DNA of 64,000 bases, taken from NCBI RefSeq assembly GCF_050003625.1, contig NC_134400.1:65151011-65215010 (forward strand). Reading direction: 5' to 3'. Below the pieces are notes generated by a model, which was given only the letters and a program-made list of their open reading frames with translations, ran no database searches and was not told the DNA's origin. A program made the position numbers and the translations under genes. Position 1 is the stretch's first letter. Each line of letters opens with the position of its first letter. Below are positions 10,378-22,124 of the stretch, one piece after another. The DNA is from Haematobia irritans. Taxonomy: Eukaryota; Arthropoda; Insecta; Diptera; Muscidae.

Positions 10378-11713
10378 AGATTTCAACATGGATTTCGAAA
10401 ACACCATTCGACAGTTACAAATATTCTTGAACTGACTACCCTTGTCAATGATGGTCTTAGAAAACGTAATCTGACAGATGTAATATATACCGACTTTAGT
10501 AAAGCTTTTGTCAAAGTCAACCATAGCTTACTATTGTATAAACTTGATAGAATAGGTTTCAACAAAGCATTACATATTTGGATGGTCGAGTTCAAAAGGT
10601 AAGATTGCGTGATGTTTGCTCTCATCCGATAGTGGTTACCTCTGGTGTTCCGCAAGGTAGTCATTTGGGACCGATCATTTTCAATCTTTTCATAAATGAT
10701 CTACCATCAGTCATTCACGATTGTCATATTTTAATGTACGCGGATGATGTTAAATTATTTCGTTCTTTCAATAACCCAGATAAGCAATGCATATTACAAT
10801 CTAATCTTAACAGTTTTGTTAAATGGTGTGATAAAAACATTTTCAAGAAGTAATTCTTTCATTACTAAATATGCCATTAATGGGAATGAACTTCATACTG
10901 TTGAGTCTATCTTAGATCTAGGAATTTTTCTTGATCGCCGGCTGCATTTCAGGCAACACATTTCGATGACTGTTAATAAAGCTTATGGTGTTCTTGGTTT
11001 CATGAAACGATGGAGCAAAGAATTCAATGATCCTTCCATTACTCAACAACTTTACATATCAATTGTCCGTGGTATCTTAGAATATGGATCTATTGTTTGG
11101 GACCCATCTTATAATATTTAAAGTAGAAGAATAATGTTTAACATCCTCTTTCTTTCAAATGTGCTGCAAAGAAAAGTAAATTCTGATTCTATTTTACACC
11201 GCATACATTTTTGGGACCCATCTTATAATATTTATATAAACATGATTGAATTTGTTCAGAAACAATTTCTTTTATTATGCCTACGTAGTTATGGTTGGAC
11301 TCCAGTGACACTGCCCTCTTATGAATACAGATTAAGTTTAATCAAACTACCTACCCTAAAAAGTGGAAGAATAATGTTAAACATCCTCCTTCTTTCAAAT
11401 ATGCTGCAAGGAAAAGTAAAATCTGATTCTATTTTACACCGCATACATTTTAATGTTCCTATTCGACCAACCCGAATCGATATATTAAAAGTTGAATACT
11501 TTCAATCTAATTAAGCAAATAATGACCCGCTTCGTCGATTATGTGTACAATTTAATAAACACTATCACGTCAGTGCCCTTTCAGAAAATAAAGATACACT
11601 AAAACGAAAAATTATAATGTTGGTAAACACATAATGTTGTCTTAATAATTGCATATATGTATATTTTAGTCTGTAAGGATTTTTTTCTACAGACTTAATA
11701 AATAATAATAAAA
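10378..11713 (+). pseudogene. RT-B reverse transcriptase, unit 2 copy
   Basis: Same layout and same lesions as the unit 1 copy: V after KAF, the 16-bp loss after NKAL, the 5-bp loss before RSNSFITKYA and the 126-bp deletion with stop. SGVPQGSHLGP and YADD are retained. It differs from unit 1 at a few sites, for example SIVRG where unit 1 has SFVRG. The shared large deletion makes units 1 and 2 the closest pair in the array. Confidence 0.8.
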
Positions 11714-11723
11714 GACAGAAAGT

Positions 11724-12204
11724 GTAGTTAAAACCGGTGATGAGGAGAAGGTCTCGCAATGGAAATGTGTTATTTGTTTGTCTTGATCATTTCACTAAAT
11801 ATGTTTTTCTGGAGCCCATGCGTAGTTCAATGGCTGTTAATTTTATAGCCTTTTTGGAAAGTTATGTGTTTCGCACATTTGTTGTACCGGAGTTCGTCCA
11901 CTCAGTTCATATCTTCAACTTTCTAGGAATTTCTGTCGAAGTATGGGACGGCACATTTAAGAACTGCGTTTATTCTCCTCAGGCAAACGCTTCAGAGAGG
12001 GTAAATCGATCTGTTCTTCAGATGATAAGGTGCTTCATTGGGGAAGATCAACGGAGATGGGATGACCATATAGCTGATGTTGCTTGGGCCCTCAGGAGTG
12101 TCTATCACAGTGCCGTAAGGATGGAACCCTACTACGCTCTTTTCGGCACCCACATGGTTCAACACGCCAACACATACAAAGTACTAAGAAAGCTTGACAC
12201 TGTA
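11724..12204 (+). pseudogene. Gypsy integrase fragment, unit 2
   Basis: Open for 159 codons from 11737 (MMRRRSRNGNVLFVCLDHF) with the same loss of the HSDN segment as unit 1. A G to V change (TFVVPEFVH) is specific to this copy. It ends at the recurrent breakpoint with minus-strand Jockey-A. Confidence 0.85.
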
Positions 12205-12209
12205 GCACG

Positions 12210-12420
12210 TGAATAAAAGTGGTCCCAATACTGAGCCTTGTGGAACGCCTTTGTGCAGCGGAAGAGGTCTAGAAATTTCATTACTTAAGTAGGCAGATTG
12301 ACTTCGGTTATTAAGATAAGAGTAGACCAAACGAATGGCAGAACTGGAGAAGTGATAGAAATATTGGAGCTTTGAATAGAGAATATCATGGTCCACGGTA
12401 TCAAATGCTTTCGAATGGTC
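12210..12420 (-). pseudogene. Jockey-A RT palm fragment, unit 2
   Basis: Copy of 2763-2973: motif A LDHSKAFDTVDHD to GVPQGSVLGPLLFT, cut at the breakpoint and separated from the RT N-terminus (17193 onward) by the LOA insertion. Confidence 0.85.
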
Positions 12421-12568
12421 AAGCAATACTAGGTTAGGTTAGGTTACGGTGGCAGCCCGATTAAATTTCAGGCTCACTTAGACTATTCAGTCCATTGTTA
12501 TACCACATTTAACTAAAAGTACCTATTACATATGGGCACTTCTAGACTTAACCACTGAACCTTCTCTA

Positions 12569-15500
12569 TTATTTACTTTTGTGGAACCAACCAGATTGCT
12601 CCAAAAACATTAACAAACTGCTTAAGTTAACGTTTTCCAGGTCAGCCAGTAATCTAAAGCTATATGCTCCTAAAATTCGCTTACGCCTTACACAAAAAGC
12701 AGGACACTCACACAAGAGGTGTTTAATTGATTCCTTTTCCTCCACATCATGACAGCTTATACAATAGTCATTATACTTCGCACCTATAGTTTTTGCAAAT
12801 TCGCCTATCAGGCAGCGACCCGTTATAGCAGATATCAGGAGTGCTATCTGACGCCTTGAGAACACTAGCATATCTAGTGTGCGGTTTAAGTTTAAATGGG
12901 GTCATATTTGCTTGGTGTCGTTACAACCCTTGCAATTTTCCGATCGAATATTGGCCATCATAACAGCCTTCTCACGCAGTAAGAGCTTGCAGGTGGCCAG
13001 AGGCATACCAACAGATTCTAGTTCCCCTGGAATATGTAAGGTAGTTCCTAGCCTTGCTAACACATCTGCTTCGCAGTTCCCCGGTATGTTCCTATGGCCA
13101 GGCACCCATATTAGGTGACTATTGTACTGCTCAGCCATCTCGTTGAGAGATTTGCGGCATTCTATGGCCGTTTTCGAGTTAAGGAACACAGAGTCCAAGG
13201 GTTTTATTGCAGGTTGACTGTCTGAGTATATATTAATGCCAATATTTGTTGGAACATTACTTCTCAGCCAATTCACCACCTCTCTTATTGCCAATATTTC
13301 AGCCTGAAAAACACTACAATGATTAGGTAATCTTTTCGCTATTCGAATTTCCAGATCTTTAGAATATACTCCGAGCCCCACTTGTCCATTCAATTTGGAG
13401 CTATCAGTATAGAAATCTATATATCTTTTATTCCCCGGGGTCTGTGTACACCACGCCTCACTGTTGGGAATTAGAGTTTCAAACTTTTTGTCGAAAAGTG
13501 GTTTTGCCAGGGTTTAATCCACTACGTTAGGCACATCTGGCATTATTTTGAGGACCGAACTATGACCGTACATTTTTTTCGACCACAGCGATAGCTCGCG
13601 TAACCGCACAGCCGTTGTTGCAGCTGACTGTTTGGCCAAAATGTCTAAAGGCAATAGATGTAGCATGACATTAAGGGAGTCTGTTCCTGTCTTACTAAAT
13701 GCGCCTGAGATACATAAGCTCGCCATACGCTGAACTTTATCTAAACAAGTCGGTTTCTGAAGTGCCGGCCACCAGACTACAACACCATATAGCATTATAG
13801 GTCTAACTACTGCCGTGTATAGCCAATGCACAATTTTTGGTCTTAGTCCCCACTTTTTCCCTATTGCCTTTTTGCACGAGTACAAAGCTACCGTGGCTTT
13901 TCTCGCCCTCTCTTCAATATTAAGCCTAAAATTCAGCTTCCTGTCCAAAATAACGCCAAGGTATTTTGCACACTCACCAAAGGGAATTTCAGTACCCCCT
14001 AAGGAAATGGGCCATATTTGCAGTACATGACTAGTTCTGTCTTTGCTGGATTTACACCAAGACCATTATCTTTCGCCCATTTCTCAGTCATCAGGAGAGC
14101 TCTCTGTATAATATCTCTGATTGTGGATGGGAATTTTCCCCTGACTGCTAGCGCCACATCATCTGCGTATGCCACCACTTTTATCCTTTATTTTTCTAGG
14201 GAAACCAGAAGGTTGTTTATAGCAACATTCCAAAGAAGAGGTGATAGAACTCCTCCTTGGGGATTGCCTCTGTTCACATACCTTTGTATGTTTGCTTGCC
14301 CTAGTGTGGCTGAAATACGTCTCTTTATTAGAAGTTCGTCTAACAACCTAAGTATACCTGGATCAACATTCAGAGTTGTCAGTCCATTTAATATCGAGCT
14401 CGGATGGACATTATTGAACGCCCCTTCGATGTCTAGAAACGCCACGATTGTGTATTATTTGACAGATAGTGAGCTTTCAATAAAGCTGACTAGTTCTTGC
14501 AATGCGGTCTCAGTAGACCTGCCCTTCGAGTATGCATGCTGTCGTTTCGAGAGCAAACTTGAATCCACGCTAGTTCTAAGATACATGTCTATCATCCTCT
14601 CTAGGGTCGGAAATCCTTCGCACTCGAGTGAGTGGCTTTTCCTGCATTAGGTATGAAGACGACTTTTGTTTCCCTCCACTTTTCTGGTATATATGCTAAG
14701 TTTACACATCGTTTATATATCACCGTCAACCAGGGGATAATTCTTTCAGCCACTGCCTGTAACTCCGCCGGAGTAATTCCATCAGGTCCTGGGGATTTGA
14801 ATGGTCCAAAGCTATTTAAAGCCCATTTTATTCTAGATTCCGACACAATTTCCTCGATAGGAAATGATCGCTGAGCCTCTGTTACACCGCCGGAACATGG
14901 TTCAACCGTCTGATTTCCAGGGAAGTGTGTGTCCAAAAGTACCTCCAACGTCTCCTCACTGGAGGTTGTCCAATTTCCCTCCGATGTTTTAATGAAACCT
15001 GGAGCGGTGTTAGTGGATGCTAGTACCTTCCGTAGTCTGAAAGGCTCTGACGTATTCTCAATACTGCTACAGTAATCATCCCAAGAGTTTTGTTGAGACT
15101 TTCTCAGTTCTCGTTTATATTCTCTCAGATTCATCTTGTAAGTGTCCCAATCCTCCGGAGCTCTTGTGGACTTTGCTTTGTTAAAGAGCTTCCTGCAGGA
15201 ATTCCTCATATTACTTAACTCCGTAGTCCACCATGGCGGCCGATTTTTTCCCCTTGGCTTTCCTCTAGGGCAAGCAGCTTTCAGTGAAATGTTGAAGGCC
15301 TTAGTAATCCGCTCCACTGCGTGTTCGATATCTTGCACAGTGCTCATATTTGTCTCCGGCATTTCCGGTATCATCGAATTGAATGATTCCCTATACCTAA
15401 TCCAATCAGCTTTCCTAACATTTGGCGGAAATATGGTCTTTGAAGTACGAACAGCCAATCTGAAACTGATGTAGCGATGATCTGAGAAGCTATGTTCCCT

Positions 15501-15907
15501 CAAAACTTGCCACTCAGATATCTTATCATTCAGTTCCGGAGAGGTCAACGTTACGTCCAAAACCTCTTGTCTGTTCCTGGTGACGAAGGTTGGTGCATCT
15601 CCCTTATTGCAAACTACCAGGTTAGTACGCAAAATAAACTCTATTAGCGACTCAAGGAAGGAAGCAGAAACAAGTTTAGTTCGTTTTTAGCAATTATACA
15701 TGCTCGATTTATATCGTTACCGGTATTATGCAAAAGTTTGAAACCCGGAGTGCTTAATTCACAGATCTTGTTCTTATATATGTATGGTTCTTGAATAAGA
15801 ACTATATCTATGTCTCCTTTCATCAGGAGAACTTTTAAGGCAGCACAAGCGGCCTTACAATGGTGAAGATTTATCTGGAGGAACCGTAGAACCATCCACA
15901 TTTTCAA
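12569..15907 (-). pseudogene. LOA-type ORF2, unit 2
   Basis: The frame from 14601 to 15632 is open for 343 codons and runs from the endonuclease C-terminus (HSFSDHRYISFRL) through the RT fingers (SPGPDGITPAEL, IPEKWRETKVVFIPNAGKA). The palm follows in a shifted frame (14188-14445, LDIEGAFNNVHP), then YADD, the thumb (13514-13948), RNase H (12902-13393) and the terminal Cys/His region (12569-12871). The endonuclease middle is deleted near 15640-15650, exactly as in units 1 and 3. The domain order matches I/LOA-group LINEs, in which RNase H follows RT. Confidence 0.85.
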
Positions 15908-17055
15908 CCACCGTCACATCAGCCGCTTCAATTGAGTCATCAAGGGCTTCCTCTTCACAGATCTCGGTGACTCTCGCAACAATCCGCGGTTCAGCTTTGG
16001 TGAGGCTTGAGCCTGTAGAAACTTCCCGCATATGATTTTCGCCATAGTCTGCAGGTTTTATGTCTCCTTCGGCTTCGCTAGGAGATTTTTTCACTGCTGA
16101 CTCTACCGGAGGCTTGTCCGTTTTGGAATCCTTTGGCTGATCGCTTTTGTATACCTTCATATGGAAATCATGAAAGCCATAACTTACGCGTCCTTGGGTC
16201 TGGGCTAGATGTGGCAGCGACTCTATGTTTAATATAAACACCGCATGTCGTCTTGGTCCATCCACCTCATCCAAACGACCAACCTTCCAATCGGCGGTTG
16301 GAAGATCTGGGTTACATTCTTTTAGTCTCTCTAGTATTGACTCAGGAGGGTTTGCCGGTATCCATGCATGTGCTCTAGATTTAGCCGGTATGTCTTTTTT
16401 ATCGACTAACTCCAAAGCGGCTCCTTCCCAAACTTCACCAATTAGCATCAATGCAGCTTTAAAGCAATCCATAGACCTCTGGATGGTATCGTCCTTGATA
16501 CCATCCAGCATCTTGCCGTCGAGGACTTGGTCCGGGAAACTTTTTTCGCACCTCTGAGTAGACACCAGACATCGCGTTCTCAATTTCCCTCCATTTTTGC
16601 CTTGGAATCATACCGTCCAATGCTCCTTTATTAATAATAGCCATCACAAGGCTGTCTTTTGCGACTGAGGCAAACGATCTTTGATCCCGTTTAGAGGATG
16701 GCAGCTCATCCGGTGATCGTTCCCTTTTTCCAGCTTCAAGAATTCCTTGAGCCCATTTTAAGGAATCGCTTTGCTTAGCCGACAACGTGGTTGGGTCGAC
16801 TGATCCTAATTTCTTTAGGATAAACAAAGCATTTCTTCGTTCCTTGAATCTCTTTCGAGAGGGATTGCCTCCTTTTGATGTCGTCACCTTAGAAAAGGTT
16901 CGACTTGCCAAAGTGTCACCGCCAGTCGACCCGTCTACAGGTCGACTAATTGGGCCTGACTCTTGGTCGCTGCCCAAATTTATAACTTCAGTCGTTACCC
17001 GTCCACTGGGCCCTGAAGTTAGCAACCCAGTGGATGACTTTGAATTTCGCTGCAT
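15855..17055 (-). pseudogene. LOA-type ORF1, unit 2
   Basis: Two long overlapping frames (16459-17055 and 15855-16583) are split only by the shared one-base shift at the A-run near 16540-16550. The second is uninterrupted for 242 codons and contains the DUF4780-like stretch (WIPANPPESILERLKECNPD, ADWKVGRLDEV, GYGF-type YGFHDFHMKVY) and an acidic C-terminus. It overlaps the ORF2 start at 15907 by 53 bp in another frame, as is usual for LINEs with coupled ORF translation. Confidence 0.78.
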
Positions 17056-17192
17056 GGTGGTTTATTATTACCACCACGCGTGAAATTCGTAATAAGTACT
17101 TATTACGATGAAATACTCCGCTATTAGAAAACACGTCCGTTCAGTTCGACTTTATTCAAAGTTCAGTTCGACGGTTGAATAAGGCAATACTA

Positions 17193-18885
17193 ACAACCCT
17201 GTCATCCCATCATCTGCATGCTGCCCCATATCCTCACATACATTTAGCAAGGCTGTGGTGTAACTATGACTTGCCTTGAAATCTGATTGGTGCACACTTA
17301 TCAGGTTACGGGTTTGAAGAAAAGAGCTAATCTGTTTATGCATCAGTTTCTCCGCAACCTTAGACAAATATGGTAAAATCGAAATTGGATGGTAGTCACC
17401 TTTTGTTTTCGGTACGGGTATAATCCATGAATGTAACCAACAGGTTGGATAACTGCCTGACATAAATATTGAGTTCAGCAAGTGCGTGACAACCGGAAGT
17501 ATATGGGGAAGAACCAATCTAAAAAAAACGTGGATCAATACAATCACTTTCAATGGCATTTGATTTTATTGACATACAGGTGGAGAAAACATCACCTTGG
17601 GTTACGCTGCTAAATTCAAAACCATATTCCTCCTCGTCCATGCGCATAAATACTCCTTCATAAAAATTTGAATTGGCTCGTACTGTCGGGATATTAACGA
17701 ACGTTTCATTAATTTCATCCGCAGTTTTGTCAAAATCATGGGGGTTTTTGGATCCCCCAAATCCTATCTGCTTGATTGCATTCCACTTTTCCCGTGTGAT
17801 AATACATCTATTGAAACGATCAGAAAAGTAGTCAGTTTTGGCTCTTTTTATCGCTGAGTTCGTTTTATTTCTCGCTGTCCTAAATTCGTCATGGAAAATC
17901 TGGGTTTTGAATCGCTTCCATCTAGCATTCGCTATCACGGATCAAATCTCGTATTCGGGGAGTAAACCAAGTATTAGTACTACCCCGCTTAACCCGCGTC
18001 TTGAGTGGTACACATTCACTATACAAAGCCTGTATATTTTGATTAATAAAGGATACTTGCTCGTCAACAGATATCAGTCTGAAAGTATGGGCCCAGTCAA
18101 TACGTGTAATCCTCTCATAGAGAGAGTTATAATCGATGCTTCGATAATCACGAAAAGTATATCTCAGATTCTCAACCGGCAGACCAAAATCATAGGTTAA
18201 AAATATCAGGTCGTGTTTAGAAAACAGTGAAGCTGAAAGCTGATCATATAGCATAACTTTTGTTAGATCGCTCACAAAAAACACATCCAGCAACGTATTT
18301 GTGCTTGTCGAAAAGTGTGTCGGAATAGAGTCGTTTGTTAGTTCCAGTCCGAGAGCGGCCATGTCATTCCGTAGAGAGCTGTCAGCTAGCAGGTTCGAAT
18401 TGAAATCGCCAACTATTACAATGTCCCGATAAGCGACCGCTGAAGTCTCTACATAGTGCAACAAATTATTCAAGGATACATAGTCATATGGTCACACCCT
18501 AAAAGGAGTTTCTCCTCATTTTGAATAATTTCAATAAACACATCGTCTATGCCATCGGTGGCATTATTTCTATGTAACAATTTAGATCTAATTCCCATCT
18601 TAACGTAAACTGCAACACCACCCCCTTGGACTATCTGACCTGTATACCTTATACCCATCTAGCAGGATCAGACTATCTGGTATATAGCAACTAAGCCAAG
18701 TCTCTGACACACATATAACGTCTACGCCGGAACCCTCAAACGCTAACCGAAACTCATCTATTTTATTTACAATGCTTTGCGCATTAATGTGACATATCCT
18801 CATACCTCTTTTCTGTTTCGCCAGCGCCTTTACCATATCTATCATTACGTCCCTGGATTTATAAAATTACCAAAATTCATCATTA
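17193..18885 (-). pseudogene. Jockey-A ORF2 5' half, unit 2
   Basis: Endonuclease and RT N-terminus as in unit 1 (CHINAQSIV, VSETWL, GDFNSN, FSKHDLIF, CIIP-type IIPVPKTKGD). This copy has a private deletion at about 17925-17938, where the DRDLAFARWKR segment is reduced and the frame shifts (RDSEC stop), and a frame break near 17520 at an extra A in the run before FFRLVLP. Confidence 0.85.
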
Positions 18886-19141
18886 TAAATAAATAACATG
18901 AAATTGAAGATTACACCAATACTGTCTGCTTCTTTAGTTTACGTTTAAAAATATCTATAGAATAATTAAAGTTGTTTTTAAAGAAATTTAGTTGGATTAC
19001 ATTAACAGAGCTGAAATAAATGTCACAAAGATATACATCGTATGGGTAAAATTACATATAATAAACATAATTAAACATATAAGTATAGTAATAACATAGA
19101 TACTTCTAAAACGTAGTTCTAAGATAATTGATTTTTTGTTT

Positions 19142-19465
19142 TCATTGCTCTTCGCCTCTATCATCCATATTATCACGAAAAAACTGATCCAGATCTCCTA
19201 CGTTTTGAATTTGAATTGGGTCATCTTTCTCATTTCGCATTACATATACTAGTCCACTTCGGGTAAAAACAGATTTCAATATTTTTGTTTTCTTCATTTT
19301 CAGTGCTTTGTTAAGAATTTTGTAGTTAGATTGAGTCAGATTCTCATTAATATAGAAGGGGGCATTTGAGTTAATATTTAGTCGGCACAGCCGCAGAAAA
19401 TCTTTATTTTTGCGTCGATATTCGGCAACAGTTTTCAATATTAAACGTTTATCATAAGGGTTCAT
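19142..19465 (-). pseudogene. Jockey-A ORF1 C-terminal fragment, end of unit 2
   Basis: Third copy of the 107-codon ORF1 fragment with the same protein sequence as at 268-591. The junction with the RT-B leader follows at about 19470. Confidence 0.8.
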
Positions 19466-19808
19466 TTACTAGTGTTGTATTTCTTTACTAGTGTTGTTGT
19501 TGTTTGTTGATATTTTTGGTATTTTCGGTTTCTACTTTGCAAGTGAGGTATTTTTTCGATGTTTTATATTTGTTATTTATATGTCAGTTTTTGCGTTATT
19601 TTCACAGTGTTCTTCGATGCTTCAACGATGGCGTGCCAGCACAAAAATGAACCAAAATGCCTTATACGACATCAATCGACAAAAACCAATGAAAAAATTA
19701 TGTTTTGTGGGAGCACAATAAAGACACGTCCGAATCGGTCAACGATAACACAAACTCGAAAAAATAATTACAGATTCCCTTTCACACCAAATCTCGTCAT
19801 TTCTCTCC

Positions 19809-21271
19809 AGATTTCAACATGGATTTCGAAAACACCATTCGACAGTTACAAATATTCTTGAACTGACTACCCTTGTCAATGATGGTCTTAGAAAACGTAA
19901 TCTGACAGATGTAATATATACCGACTTTAGTAAAGCTTTTGTCAAAGTCAACCATAGCTTACTATTGTATAAACTTGATAGAATAGGTTTCAACAAAGCA
20001 TTACATATTTGGATGGTCGAGTTCAAAAGGTAAGATTGCGTGATGTTTGCTCTCATCCGATAGTGGTTACCTCTGGTGTTCCGCAAGGTAGTCATTTGGG
20101 ACCGATCATTTTCAATCTTTTCATAAATGATCTACCATCAGTCATTCACGATTGTCATATTTTAATGTACGCGGATGATGTTAAATTATTTCGTTCTTTC
20201 AATAACCCAGATAAGCAATGTATATTACAATCTAATCTTAACAGTTTTGTTAAATGGTGTGATAAAAACATATGACATTTTCAAGAAGTAATTCTTTCAT
20301 TACTAAATATGCCATTAATGGGAATGAACTTCATACTGTTGAGTCTATCTTAGATCTAGGAATTTTTCTTGATCGCCGGCTGAATTTCAGGCAACACATT
20401 TCGATGACTGTTAATAAAGCTTATGGTGTTCTTGGTTGAAACGATGGAGCAAAGAATTCAATGATCCTTCCATTACTCAACAACTTTACATATCGTTAGT
20501 CCGTGGTATCTTAGAATATGGATCTATTGTTTGGGACCCATCTTATAATATTTATATAAACATGATTGAATTTGTTCAGAAACAATTTCTTTTATTTGCC
20601 TACGTAGTCATGGTTGGACTACAGTGACATTGCCCTCTTATGAATACAGATTAAGTTTAATCAAACTACCTACCCTAAAAAGTAGAAGAATAATGTTTAA
20701 CATCCTCTTTCTTTCAAATGTGCTGCAAAGAAAAGTAAATTCTGATTCTATTTTACACCGCATACATTTTTGGGACCCATCTTATAATATTTATATAAAC
20801 ATGATTGAATTTGTTCAGAAACAATTTCTTTTATTTTGCCTACGTAGTCATGGTTGGACTCCAGTGACACTGCCCTCTTATGAATACAGATTAGGTTTAA
20901 TCAAACTACCTACCCTAAAAAGTAGAAGAATAATGTTAAACATCCTCCTTCTTTCAAATATGCTGCAAGGAAAAGTAAAATCTGATTCTATTTTACACCG
21001 CATACATTTTAATGTTCCTATTCGACCAACCCGAATCGATATATTAAAAGTTGAATACTTTCAATCTAATTATGCAAATAATAACCCGCTTCGTCGATTA
21101 TGTGTACAATTTAATAAACACTATCACGTCAGTGCTCTTTCAGAAAATAAAGATACACTAAAACGAAAAATTATGTTGGTAAACACATAATGTTGTCTTA
21201 ATAATTGCATATATGTATATTTTAGTCTGTATGGATTTTTTTCTACAGACTTAATAAATAATAATAAAAAA
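19809..21271 (+). pseudogene. RT-B reverse transcriptase, unit 3 copy
   Basis: Like units 1 and 2 it has V after KAF and the 16-bp loss after NKAL. It keeps the 240-bp internal duplication in full (PSYNIYINMIEFVQKQFLLF appears twice, at about 20540 and 20780), as does unit 4. Private lesions are two extra bases giving ATATGAC near 20270, a 4-bp loss at GGTTGAAACG near 20437, and a lost T in the LLFAYVV segment near 20597. It is therefore intermediate between units 1-2 and unit 4. Confidence 0.8.
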
Positions 21272-21279
21272 GAGAAAGC

Positions 21280-21760
21280 GTAGTTAAAACCGGTGATGAG
21301 GTGAAGGTCTCGCAATGGAAAAGTGTTATTTGTTTGTCTTGATCATTTCACTAAATATGTTTTTCTGGAGCCCATGCGTAGTTCAATGGCTGTTAATTTT
21401 ATAGCCTTTTTGGAAAGTTATGTGTTTCGCACATTTGGTGTACCGGAGTTCGTCCACTCAGTTCATATCTTCAACTTTCTAGGAATTTCTGTCGAAGTAT
21501 GGGACGGCACATTTAAGAACTGCGTTTATTCTCCTCAGGCAAACGCTTCAGAGAGGGTAAATCGATCTGTTCTTCAGATGATAAGGTGCTTCATTGGGGA
21601 AGATCAACGGAGATGGGATGACCATATAGCTGATGTTGCTTGGGCCCTCAGGAGTGTCTATCACAGTGCCGTAAGGATGGAACCCTACTACGCTCTTTTC
21701 GGCACCCACATGGTTCAACACGCCAACACATACAAAGTACTAAGAAAGCTTGACACTGTA
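21280..21760 (+). pseudogene. Gypsy integrase fragment, unit 3
   Basis: Same 149-codon integrase piece as in unit 1 (VCLDHFTKYVFLEP, SERVNRSVLQMIRCFIGED, YYALFGTH), with the central HSDN segment missing. It ends at the same junction with Jockey-A. Confidence 0.85.
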
Positions 21761-21765
21761 GCACG

Positions 21766-21976
21766 TGAATAAAAGTGGTCCCAATACTGAGCCTTGTGGA
21801 ACGCCTTTGTGCAGCGGAAGAGGTCTAGAAATTTCATTACTTAAGTAGGCAGATTGACTTCGGTTATTAAGATAAGAGTAGACCAAACGAATGGCAGAAC
21901 TGGAGAAGTGATAGAAATATTGGAGCTTTGAATAGAGAATATCATGGTCCACGGTATCAAATGCTTTCGAATGGTC
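21766..21976 (-). pseudogene. Jockey-A RT palm fragment, unit 3
   Basis: Copy of 2763-2973 with motifs LDHSKAFDTVDHD and GVPQGSVLGPLLFT, cut at the array breakpoint. Its other half begins at 26765. Confidence 0.85.
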
Positions 21977-22124
21977 AAGCAATACTAGGTTAGGTTAGGT
22001 TACGGTGGCAGCCCGATTAAATTTCAGGCTCACTTAGACTATTCAGTCCATTGTTATACCACATTTAACTAAAAGTACCTATTACATATGGGCACTTCTA
22101 GACTTAACCACTGAACCTTCTCTA

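Larger units (their letters stand above)
12432..17180 (-). mobile_element. LOA-type LINE, unit 2
   Basis: Second array copy of the LOA-type element, flanked by AAGCAATACTA at 12421-12431 and a variant with one extra G at 17181-17192. It ends in CCTAA pentamers at its 3' end (left). At the 5' end the first of the two 23-bp repeats is altered at 17151-17160: the bases expected as GGTTGAATAAA read TTTATTCAAA, which looks like a tiny inversion. This copy keeps an intact EKWRE RT segment, so it is the better reference for the parent element. Confidence 0.88.
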
